Source: Nonomuraea sp. SYSU D8015
Lineage (GTDB): Bacteria > Actinomycetota > Actinomycetes > Streptosporangiales > Streptosporangiaceae
DNA: 64,000 bases
Direction of reading: 5' to 3'
Assembly: GCF_008065375.1 (NCBI RefSeq)
Contig: NZ_VJYI01000002.1
Location: 62,001-126,000, forward strand
Below the pieces are notes generated by a model, which was not told the origin of the DNA, made no database searches, and worked only from the letters and a program-made list of their open reading frames with translations. Positions within the stretch are counted from its first letter, which is position 1, and each line of letters starts with the position of its first letter. The translations under genes were made by a program, and so were the position numbers. Positions 53,614 through 60,810 of this stretch are shown here, in pieces.

Positions 53614-53860
53614 CAAGATCTTGGTAGCTGCTCGGTTCGCCACCATCCGATCCGCCTACGGCTTTACAGGGTGTTTCGGTTTATGGCTCCCGCGCGTCCG
53701 TGACCTGCGACATTGGGCCCTCCGCATCAGACATTCGAGGCAGCCATCCCGCGCATGCCCCGGATCTTGTTAATCATGCTCCAGCCCAGGAAGCCGTCGC
53801 CCAACCGTCGATCCCGACGACCTGCGTCGGGCAGACCCACGCTTTGTGTAGCGTTCCAGC
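53614..53860. other. Intergenic region with a partial SUKH-associated repeat
   Basis: CATCCCGCGCATGCCCCGG, then ATCTTGTTAATCATGCT (about 53,746-53,782), is a partial third copy of the repeat at 14,601 and 47,898, lacking the SUKH 3' end. No gene is supported. Confidence 0.5.
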
Positions 53861-54481
53861 ATGAATACAGCCATCACGGTTGCAATCATCGCCGCCCTGG
53901 GCGCCTTCGTCACAGCGTGTGTCCAGTATGTAAGCAAAGTTCGAGAGGAGAAGCGCTTGGCTCAGCTCGCGCAGGTTGAGATGGACACTCGCATTGCAGC
54001 TTCGTTCGCGGCTTTGATGTCACGGGCTCACGGTCGAGGGGAGACCGTACTTAGCGAGTCCACAGCCCAAGGAATTTTGCAGGACGGCGGAGCCTTCGCA
54101 CAGCAGGTTCAAGAGACATTAGCCAAGGTGGCTCGTGGAGAAGAAGGACCCGAAGCGGTTAGACGCGTAGATCTGGCTTTAGACGCGACTCTGCGCACGT
54201 ATGGGGTTGGCACGGCAGATATGGACGCGGCAATTCAGGTCATCGCGGCCTTGGGGCTGCGACACCCGATCCTGACACGAGCTGCAGTGGTCGGGGTGAG
54301 GGGGCGCAACGAGTTTCGACCCGTCGATGGCGCTGCGGAGATCATCGATGCACTACAACAACGTGAGGCATACGACGCGCGCCTTCTTCGCTGGGCAAAG
54401 AGAACGCGTCCGGCGTACTGGCTCAAGCGCTCCGCCCAGAGGGTCTCCCCTTCGCTTGACTCGACGACACCACATAAGTGA
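53861..54481 (+). CDS. Membrane-anchored protein of unknown function
   Basis: A 206-residue protein. One N-terminal membrane helix (ITVAIIAALGAFVTACVQYV) is followed by a mostly helical cytoplasmic part (VREEKRLAQLAQVEMDTRIA, VQETLAKVARGEEGPEAVRR). ATG 53,861 with TAGCGT six bases upstream suggests a leaderless transcript. The family is not recognised. Confidence 0.6.
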   Translation: MNTAITVAIIAALGAFVTACVQYVSKVREEKRLAQLAQVEMDTRIAASFAALMSRAHGRGETVLSESTAQGILQDGGAFAQQVQETLAKVARGEEGPEAVRRVDLALDATLRTYGVGTADMDAAIQVIAALGLRHPILTRAAVVGVRGRNEFRPVDGAAEIIDALQQREAYDARLLRWAKRTRPAYWLKRSAQRVSPSLDSTTPHK

Positions 54482-54857
54482 ATCGCCCCATGAACCAGCG
54501 CTTCGTTTGTCGCCGAGAGACTACACATTCGCGGCTGTGGATTGGTGGGATCCTCATAGATGCGGTGAGCCGGGCTGAGGTGCGTAGCCCTGGCTCGGCG
54601 ATCGCCTCGGGTACGTATGGCGGTCAACCGCAGGAGGTTGATCGTCGTGGTGCGTTTGTACGCAACTACACGCCTGTTTGATGCCGACAGTTTTACAGCG
54701 CGTGACCGTTCCTGTCCGTGCAATGCCCCTGACCTGCGGTGCTATGTTGTTCGGACGCCACAGCCAGCAAGATCATTGCACGCATATTGCACGAGCCCTC
54801 GGCCCCTCCGCGTTATCTGCGTGCAGCTTTCGCCGAGCTTTCATCCACAATGGACCA
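54482..54857. other. Intergenic region with 30-bp repeat copy 2
   Basis: About 375 bp. It holds the 30-bp repeat (54,683-54,712) shared with 193-222. Minus-strand frames (for example VVAYKRTTTINLLRLTAIRT) have no recognisable start or motif. Confidence 0.4.
54683..54712 (+). repeat. 30-bp direct repeat, copy 2
   Basis: It matches 193-222 at 27 of 30 positions. See copy 1. Confidence 0.5.
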
Positions 54858-55439
54858 GTGCGAGGACCGTGGGTGCATGCTGGCCGACTCTGGACGAACG
54901 GCGATCCGTTCCTCGCTGTCGACGCTTCACTGCGCGGCGCGTGGCGTGGGTTCAGCGACAGCCAATACGACGACATTGTGGATCTTGGCCCGGAGGACAC
55001 CAGCATCCCGGTCGGAGCCGGCTGGGCAGCCCTCGTCGGCGCGGACGGAGTCGTCCGCGATGACAGCTGGATGGAGGTCTTTCAAGGAGAAGACGGCGGC
55101 ATCGCCGTCGTGCAGGCATCCGGTCCCGACTACCCACGTGTGCTGACCGAGGCCCTCCGCTACCCGGACACCGATGATGAAGACGGTGCCCCGTTCATCG
55201 TGCACAGTGGCGAGATCGCCTTGTTCAGCGCCGCGTGCGACGGCACCGGACCACACTCGCAACCCTTGGTGCCTGCCCGACCAGGACCGGTGCCGTCGGT
55301 GCACGGACGACCATCGCACGACAGCGATCCAGGCCTTTTGATAACGACGATGTACACATCGTTGGCGTTCAAGGTGCGCTGGTACACCCAGCTAGACGAA
55401 GAGAGCTGTTTCGCCCGGTGGCTGCTGACCCCTGCATGA
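54858..55439 (+). CDS. Imm21-like protein, candidate immunity protein
   Basis: About 193 residues from GTG 54,858: VHAGRLWTNGDPFLAVDASL, then YDDIVDLGPEDTSIPVGAGW and a C-terminal FKVRWYTQLDEESCFARWLL. The early W-x-x-x-GDP and mid-sequence VGAGWAALVGAD-type segments resemble the Imm21 family, although weakly. No toxin gene is adjacent. The start is uncertain: the frame is open upstream. Confidence 0.45.
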   Translation: MRGPWVHAGRLWTNGDPFLAVDASLRGAWRGFSDSQYDDIVDLGPEDTSIPVGAGWAALVGADGVVRDDSWMEVFQGEDGGIAVVQASGPDYPRVLTEALRYPDTDDEDGAPFIVHSGEIALFSAACDGTGPHSQPLVPARPGPVPSVHGRPSHDSDPGLLITTMYTSLAFKVRWYTQLDEESCFARWLLTPA

Positions 55440-55513
55440 ACCTTGTGATCAGCACGTGCCCAAGTGGCCACCATCGTCGCCGAGGCAGCCGTCGGCTACA
55501 GAAGGGACAACAG

Positions 55514-55876
55514 ATGATCACTTTCGACGGGACCTTCTATCGCATCACGGATCCGGAGTTCGAGATGACGATCCCGGCATGGGAGGGATACGAGCCGGAC
55601 ACCGCCGATGAGGCGGACGCGACGATCACTTTCCGCGACGGCTCACGCCGATATGCGACCTTCATGACCCTGGATGTCGTCCAGCGCAACATGGACAAGA
55701 ATGCGCGCACCGGTGAGTGTCTCGGTGGCAGGTACTTCTGGTGCTCGGACTTGATCATCGTTCAAGAAGCGGGGTTCGAGGGTATGGCGGCCGCGATTCG
55801 CGATCTGATCTCGTCTGGGGACATCGAGGGAGCATGCGGCCTGCTCGGCCCTCGCACCGATGGCGAGAAGAATTGA
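55514..55876 (+). CDS. Hypothetical protein
   Basis: A 120-residue soluble protein: ITFDGTFYRITDPEFEMTIP, ATITFRDGSRRYATFMTLDV and YFWCSDLIIVQEAGFEGMAA. It looks like a small beta-rich domain of the kind seen in immunity genes, but the family is not recognised. ATG 55,514 follows GAAGGGA. Confidence 0.55.
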   Translation: MITFDGTFYRITDPEFEMTIPAWEGYEPDTADEADATITFRDGSRRYATFMTLDVVQRNMDKNARTGECLGGRYFWCSDLIIVQEAGFEGMAAAIRDLISSGDIEGACGLLGPRTDGEKN

Positions 55877-55900
55877 ACGCCCCGGCCCCGAGGGGAGCGG

Positions 55901-55942
55901 CCCGGGTGAGGGAATCGAACCCCGCCGTCAACTTGGGAACTG
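55901..55942 (-). tRNA. Degenerate tRNA-Gly(CCC)-like 3' fragment
   Basis: On the minus strand: CAGTTCCCAAGTTG (an anticodon loop with CCC) and then GGGGTTCGATTCCC, followed by TCACCCG. This is the order and approximate spacing of the 3' half of an actinobacterial tRNA-Gly(CCC), but the T-stem has a mismatch and the end is altered. It could be an old attachment-site scar nested in the island. Confidence 0.4.
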
Positions 55943-56110
55943 CATCGATCGCGATCCCTGTAGCAGGGGATTGCTGGTCGCAGGGGGAGTCGGTGAGGTC
56001 GTGAGTGACCGTGGTTGACCGCTCGTCACCTTGGTTAATGGCCCGCCAATGGCCCGACGACCAACTTTCGACCTGGCATGACCTGAGCACAGAGTCCTAG
56101 CCTGTGCGCC

Positions 56111-56393
56111 GTGAGAGTCGAACACAGCGCAACATTGCGGATCATGAGCGATGTGCACAGTCCCATCGAGATCTCTGAGGCATTAGGGGTGCGGCCTTCA
56201 GCAGTCACCCATACTGGCGATTGGGAACTCGAAGCATCTGCTCACGGCAACGAGGCCTCACTCGAGGAACTCATCAGGGCAGTAACTGATCCTCTTCTTG
56301 GGCTTGCGGACAAGCTCGGCTCACTGGCCAGTCAGGGGGCAACGATCGAACTGCACCTTACGCGTGACCTGCTCGGGCCGGTGGCGTCTTCGG
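56111..56393 (+). pseudogene. DUF4279 protein split by an IS256-family element (5' part)
   Basis: From GTG 56,111: ATLRIMSDVHSPIEISEALG, VTHTGDWELEASAHGNEASL and LADKLGSLASQGATIELHL, the usual DUF4279 order (L-R-I...EIT..LG...G.W...). The domain should be about 130-140 residues, but the IS begins after codon 94. A probable C-terminal remnant lies at 57,880-58,036. Confidence 0.65.
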
Positions 56394-56394
56394 A

Positions 56395-57878
56395 GCGGTG
56401 TAAATAGCTCGACGAGGTAGGTGCCGTGAGTGGATCTTAGGCGGCCTCGGTAGCGAGTTCCAAGGCCGGGTCGTCGGTCGGGCGGAGCTGAGTCGGCGGG
56501 TGGAGCAGCGCCCGGCGGAGGTCGTGCAGGATGCGCAGGCCCTTGCTGGTCAGGGTGAAGCCGCGCCAGCCGCGGGCGGCGCGATCCAGCACCGCCCAGA
56601 CCAGCGACACGCAGGAGGTTTCGCCGGGGAAGCGGCCGATGACCTTGACGCGGCGGCGGGTCTCGCCGAAGGTGCGCTCGATGAAGTTGGAATGCCGGAT
56701 GCGCTTGTGGTGCTCGAGCGGGAAGCGCAGGTAGGTGGTCAGGCTTTGGCGGTCGGTGAGCAGGCACTTGACCGCCGCCGGGTAGCGGCCTGACCAGGTA
56801 TCGGCGAAGGCGTCGATGCGCCACTGGACGAGGTCAACCAACCCCTGGCCGACCGTGATGTCATCGCCCAGCTCGCTGAGGTCGAAGATCTGCCAGTAGG
56901 CGGCCTTCACCTCGGCCTGGTCGCCGGCGCTGACCTTCGCGAGCACGTTTCTGGCGCGGTGAACGAGACACCTCTGGCGCAGTGAGGTGGGGAAGACCTG
57001 CTCGGCGGCGCTGATCAGGCCGGGCGCGCCGTCGGAGATGATGAGCAGCGGCGGGCGCAGACCGCGGGCGACGAGGTCGGACAGGAAGTCGTGCCAGGCG
57101 TCGGTGGACTCGGCCGCGGCGGCGGCCAGGCCGACGAAGACGGGCTTGCCGGCGGTGGTGATGCCCCAGACGGCCAGGATCGGCTCGGCCCGGCTGCCAT
57201 CGTGCATCTTGAAGTGCGAGGCGTCCAGGAACAGGTAGTCCAGCTCGACGTGCGTCAGGTCGCGGCGGCACCAGGCGTCGTACTCGGCCACGATGGCCTG
57301 GCAGATGGTCGAGACCGTGGACTTGCTCAGGGCGGCCTCGGGGCCGAGCGCGTCGGCCAGTGCGCCCTCGACGTCACGGACGGACAGGCCACGCACGAAC
57401 GAGGCGATCACGAGCGTTTCCAGGGCGTGGGTGCGGGTGACCCCGGTGCCGAACAGGCGGGAGGCGAACTTCTCGGTGGTGCCGCGCAGCTTGGGCCGGG
57501 CGATGGTGATCGGGCCGCTGGTGGTCTTGACGGTGGTCGGGCAGTGGCCGTTGCGGTAGCCCGGCCGCACCGGGGCCTCCTCGTCGCCGCCGGTTGCGGT
57601 GACGGTTGCGGTGACGGTGGCAGTGCGCTGGTAGCGGGCCCGGCCGAGGAACGCGTCCACCTCGGCTTCAACGGCGGTCTGGATGATCAGACGGGCACCG
57701 AGCCGGGCGACGTCCTCGATGACCTCGACCAGGTCACGGCCGTCGGCGAACAGGGCGTCGATCTCGGCACGGATGGCCTGGGTAGGCGATACTCGACGGG
57801 TCACGAGCGTGGGGCCTTTCTTCGTGCAGAACTTGGCGGTTCAACACGGAACCTACGCTCGTGATCTATTTACACCGC
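56395..57878 (-). mobile_element. Second IS256-family insertion sequence
   Basis: Terminal inverted repeats GCGGTGTAAATAG (56,395-56,407) and its complement (57,866-57,878) enclose one transposase gene. The flanking 8 bp (TCTTCGGA and ATCTCGGA) share only five bases, so the target duplication has decayed or recombination occurred. Its ends differ from those of the first IS256 element at 49.4 kb. Confidence 0.8.
56437..57804 (-). CDS. IS256-family transposase (complete)
   Basis: A 455-residue transposase: LDASHFKMHDGSRAEPILAV (Asp 1), LLIISDGAPGLISAAEQVFP (Asp 2), QRCLVHRARNVLAKV and RHSNFIERTFGETRRRVKVI (Glu), which form the DDE triad of IS256. The gene is intact from ATG 57,804 to its stop and is therefore probably active. 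A short repeated ACGGTTGCGGTG tract near residues 60-70 gives VTATVTATV. Confidence 0.88.
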   Translation of the reverse strand: MTRRVSPTQAIRAEIDALFADGRDLVEVIEDVARLGARLIIQTAVEAEVDAFLGRARYQRTATVTATVTATGGDEEAPVRPGYRNGHCPTTVKTTSGPITIARPKLRGTTEKFASRLFGTGVTRTHALETLVIASFVRGLSVRDVEGALADALGPEAALSKSTVSTICQAIVAEYDAWCRRDLTHVELDYLFLDASHFKMHDGSRAEPILAVWGITTAGKPVFVGLAAAAAESTDAWHDFLSDLVARGLRPPLLIISDGAPGLISAAEQVFPTSLRQRCLVHRARNVLAKVSAGDQAEVKAAYWQIFDLSELGDDITVGQGLVDLVQWRIDAFADTWSGRYPAAVKCLLTDRQSLTTYLRFPLEHHKRIRHSNFIERTFGETRRRVKVIGRFPGETSCVSLVWAVLDRAARGWRGFTLTSKGLRILHDLRRALLHPPTQLRPTDDPALELATEAA

Positions 57879-57879
57879 A

Positions 57880-58036
57880 TCTCGGACGCGACCGCTCGGG
57901 CCAGGAGTTGGTGCTCTGTGCTTCATGTTGGACGCCCCCGTGATCAAACTCCTGGGGGAGGTCGGCGCCGAAGTGTGGATCGACGAATACGACGAGGTCG
58001 AGTGGGAGCACAACGCGCATACGCCGTCCGCCTGAT
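57880..58036 (+). pseudogene. DUF4279 C-terminal remnant
   Basis: One frame reads CFMLDAPVIKLLGEVGAEVW, then IDEYDEVEW, like the end of DUF4279 proteins (ls.e.l..l..lGa.l..D.Y). A two-base phase change separates it from the sequence next to the IS. It is probably the other half of the gene at 56,111. Confidence 0.45.
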
Positions 58037-58182
58037 CATCCCGTCTGCTGTCGACCCGCCCGAAGGGGAAGCGGGCCAGGGCCACGGGGTCAAGGTGGAG
58101 CGCCCCGCTGGACGAACGACCTTGACCCCGTGGCCCTGGTCTGCTCGGCTTGTCCCGGGTCGATGGTGGACGGGATGATCAG
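58032..58182. repeat. 151-bp nested palindrome, MITE-like
   Basis: Three complementary pairs share one axis near 58,107: 58,032-58,045 with 58,169-58,182 (14 bp, CTGATCATCCCGTC), 58,051-58,058 with 58,156-58,163 (8 bp), and 58,076-58,096 with 58,119-58,139 (21 bp). The unit has no coding content. It could be a miniature transposable element, a cruciform-forming site or a large terminator between the DUF4279 remnant and the kinase gene. Confidence 0.7.
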
Positions 58183-58226
58183 GCTTCCACCTCAGCCACT
58201 TACGAGCCCGGCGTAACGTGTGGCGA

Positions 58227-58802
58227 TCATCCCGGAGCTGGAGCGCCCCCGCCGGAGACGCCCGTGTTGTGTCTGCGGATCTCTGTCGCTAGTCCTCTGA
58301 CATCCACGGGCTGGGTTGTGTCCACGTGGTAGGTGTGGTTGAGATTGAGCGGCTCGGCTTCGAGCATCCGCTGTTCCCAGTGCTGATCGCTGACGAGGAT
58401 CCCCTGATGGATCGGGTGTCTGCTTGCTTCGCGTTCTTCGTAGCGCCGACGTGCGATGGCAAGGGGGACTGTGCACCTTACTTCGTGTGCTGCCTGTACT
58501 CCTGCACGGTGGAGTCCGCCTACCACCACTGGTCGCAGGCTGGCCGGCCAGAAGCTCTCCAGTACCGCGCCCTGACGGCTGTCGGCAAGTAGGGCCCAGA
58601 GGGTCTCACCTGCGGCGGAGCCGAGTTGCTGGCTCCACTGGCGGCCGGTGAGTCCTACGGGTGGAGTCACGCCGATCTGGTCTGCCAGCGTTTCCTTGAT
58701 GCGGTCCTTGCTGAACAGGGGGAGACCAAGTTCGTGGGCGAGTGGCTTGGCCAGGGTGGTTTTGCCTGCTCCGGGCAGGCCGTTCACGAGGACCACGAGC
58801 AT
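58227..58802 (-). CDS. P-loop kinase-like ATPase (AAA_33 type)
   Basis: A 191-residue P-loop protein: VVLVNGLPGAGKTTLAKPLA (Walker A) followed by LPLFSKDRIKETLAD, and a C-terminal LVSDQHWEQRMLEAEPLNLN. It resembles small kinases such as zeta-toxin-like or phosphotransferase-type AAA_33 proteins. The substrate is unknown. ATG 58,802 starts just upstream of a G/C-rich hairpin that ends the A/T-richer operon. Confidence 0.75.
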   Translation of the reverse strand: MLVVLVNGLPGAGKTTLAKPLAHELGLPLFSKDRIKETLADQIGVTPPVGLTGRQWSQQLGSAAGETLWALLADSRQGAVLESFWPASLRPVVVGGLHRAGVQAAHEVRCTVPLAIARRRYEEREASRHPIHQGILVSDQHWEQRMLEAEPLNLNHTYHVDTTQPVDVRGLATEIRRHNTGVSGGGAPAPG

Positions 58803-58871
58803 TGGCTGATATTAGATCATGGCGTGCTGCTTGCGCGGCCCGAGCACGGGCGCGCGCGAGAACGGCCCCCA

Positions 58872-58894
58872 GGCCGCACGCGCAGCGTGCGGCC
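58872..58894. terminator. Hairpin at the border of the A/T-richer operon
   Basis: GGCCGCACG and CGTGCGGCC (9-bp arms, 5-nt loop), followed by a very G/C-rich stretch. It lies between the 3' end of the MBL gene and the kinase gene and probably terminates the minus-strand operon. Confidence 0.55.
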
Positions 58895-59017
58895 GAGCGC
58901 AGGGCCGCGCGGCGGCGCGGAGCGCCGCCCTTGATACCTAACAGAGCTATTCGGCAGTGCGCTAGCTATGTCTCGTTGCCCAAGGAAATCTCTTCGAAGA
59001 ACGCGATAAGGAGAGAA

Positions 59018-60028
59018 TCACTTCTCAGACATCATCCTCCTACACAAGGGCGATTCAATAAGATCGACGAACTTAGAATGACCATCTATGGATGGCTCCC
59101 AGACGATCTCGCCATCGATTAAACGGATGACAATCGATCCAGCACAGCACGAACCGCTCGGCTTCCCCTTAGCCGGACGATTGAGTAGATGGCCGGGGAT
59201 CAGTCGCTCCTCCAGTGCATGACACGCCTTACTGAGCTGGGTACACACCAACTGGACTTCAACACCAGACGATGCAATTCCAGCGACAATATCGACCCTA
59301 GGGTTCCGAAAGACGTTACGTCCATGGCTAAATATCACTAGCCGAGGCCTAACAGCCATACAGAGTCTACGCGCAAATTCCGCTTCATCAGATGCGCCCG
59401 ATCTCCCACCATGATGCGGAAACACCAAAACGGGCGCAGAGATATCTCGGCCACTATCAAGTATAGCCGTTAGTCCTTTGTCATCGAGATCTCCAGGCAA
59501 CAATACAGCACGCTCACCATCGAGACTTACTCGCAGAACAGCCGACATACCATTTGACGAGATAGAGCCTTGAGGCCTTTTTGCATTAGATTGCCCACTA
59601 ATAGCGTAGGCAATACCAGGGTGCACGATCTCCACGCCTACGCGACCCGCCGATAAGGAAGGGTTAGCACCAACATTGAGGTTGGTAAAGACGCCCAGCC
59701 GACCCTCGGAGTGGTAATCCTGTGCAGCATACATCAGGTCGAGGAAGAGCTCGCTAATCTTCGTTGGATCTGGATTGACCCATAGATTTCCAACGCGGAT
59801 GTCGGGGTGCGCCAAGAGCGCTGCTGCACCACGGATATGGTCAGCGTCCGCATGAGACAGGACGAGATTTCCTATATCCGTACATTGCATCTGTTGAAGG
59901 TCCGCTAAGGCCGTCAACTCCTGAGCAACGTCGACTATCATGTGCGCCTGCCCATCGTAAACGATAGAGCAGTTGCCATGCCCTACATCCAAGATTGCTA
60001 TCTCGAGAGGGGGCATCGGTACACTCAT
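59018..60028 (-). CDS. MBL-fold hydrolase, ComEC/Rec2-like domain
   Basis: A 336-residue soluble metallo-beta-lactamase-fold protein. The metal motif is HADADH (residues 59-64), with LPGDLDDKG and VFPHHGG further on, as in stand-alone ComEC-type MBL domains that act on nucleic acids or nucleotides. A C-terminal extension with Cys pairs (SCCAG) follows. ATG 60,028 is chosen; TTG 60,079 would overlap the previous gene. It is the last gene of the operon and could be the effector. Confidence 0.75.
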   Translation of the reverse strand: MSVPMPPLEIAILDVGHGNCSIVYDGQAHMIVDVAQELTALADLQQMQCTDIGNLVLSHADADHIRGAAALLAHPDIRVGNLWVNPDPTKISELFLDLMYAAQDYHSEGRLGVFTNLNVGANPSLSAGRVGVEIVHPGIAYAISGQSNAKRPQGSISSNGMSAVLRVSLDGERAVLLPGDLDDKGLTAILDSGRDISAPVLVFPHHGGRSGASDEAEFARRLCMAVRPRLVIFSHGRNVFRNPRVDIVAGIASSGVEVQLVCTQLSKACHALEERLIPGHLLNRPAKGKPSGSCCAGSIVIRLIDGEIVWEPSIDGHSKFVDLIESPLCRRMMSEK

Positions 60029-60053
60029 CGGAATCTCAATTCGATTTTCACTA

Positions 60054-60779
60054 TCAGTCACTTGGTTCGACAGCTTCAAGCCACTTCATCACGGGAGGCA
60101 CCGCAAGCGCAAAGTCCGTGAAATACAAATCCTCATGACTTTTGGCATAGATATTGACATTGGCCATGAAGCGCTTGCCTACAAGATCTTGCAGGGGTAG
60201 ATCCACGCAGTCAGTGATTAGGTTGGCAGCCAACTCAACTGTTTCAACTGGCCTCCAAGCCGCAATAACTACTTCAGCAATCGCCTCGACACCCACTTTT
60301 CGAAGGCCGCACACCCTTACCACGGTACGATAAGGAACCCTATCTGAGGCCGGGCCTTCTATTTGCTCTTTCTGAGCGGCAACTAGCGCCTCGGACAATT
60401 CGTCCGGTTCAAAACGTTTGCTGAGCAGCCGCGGAATCTGTGCACGATAGCGACGTATCGACGAAGATTCGTCCAAATCTATATAACTTGAGATCAGGAC
60501 AGCTGGAATCCGACGAGCGTTTGACTTCGCAACAACCTGGGCACCGTCGAAAGGAACTCTTACGATACGCGAGAGTCTGTGGTCACATACAAGCCCTTTT
60601 GCTTCTGCGGCCACTATGTCCAGCAGTGCATCTACACTGGGCTGAATTGGAGAAATAATAACCGGCTCAAAATCACAGTCGAAAACTATTTCAGAAGTGC
60701 GCTCCGCATCGTCCAAAGAGTCGTCAACTATGGCTACCTTGTCACCTGGTCGAAGTGGTGCTTCGAGCGTCGCTGTCAT
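60054..60779 (-). CDS. Receiver-domain protein (two-component-like response regulator)
   Basis: A 241-residue protein. Residues 13-125 form a CheY-like receiver: acidic pair Asp19-Asp20 (AIVDDSLDD), phospho-acceptor Asp66 (GLVCDHRL), Ser97 (VLISSY) and Lys121 (LLSKRF). All key positions are present. The second half has no helix-turn-helix; it has KRFMANVNIYAKSHEDLYFT and may bind a partner. Starts at ATG 60,779, 31 bp after the kinase-like gene. Confidence 0.7.
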   Translation of the reverse strand: MTATLEAPLRPGDKVAIVDDSLDDAERTSEIVFDCDFEPVIISPIQPSVDALLDIVAAEAKGLVCDHRLSRIVRVPFDGAQVVAKSNARRIPAVLISSYIDLDESSSIRRYRAQIPRLLSKRFEPDELSEALVAAQKEQIEGPASDRVPYRTVVRVCGLRKVGVEAIAEVVIAAWRPVETVELAANLITDCVDLPLQDLVGKRFMANVNIYAKSHEDLYFTDFALAVPPVMKWLEAVEPSD

Positions 60780-60810
60780 GGCTCCTCCCCATTCGATCAG
60801 CCTTTGATCT

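Noticed and set aside
53641..53690. Possible IS end near TTTACAGGGTGTTTCGG
   Set aside because: No inverted partner or transposase was found nearby.
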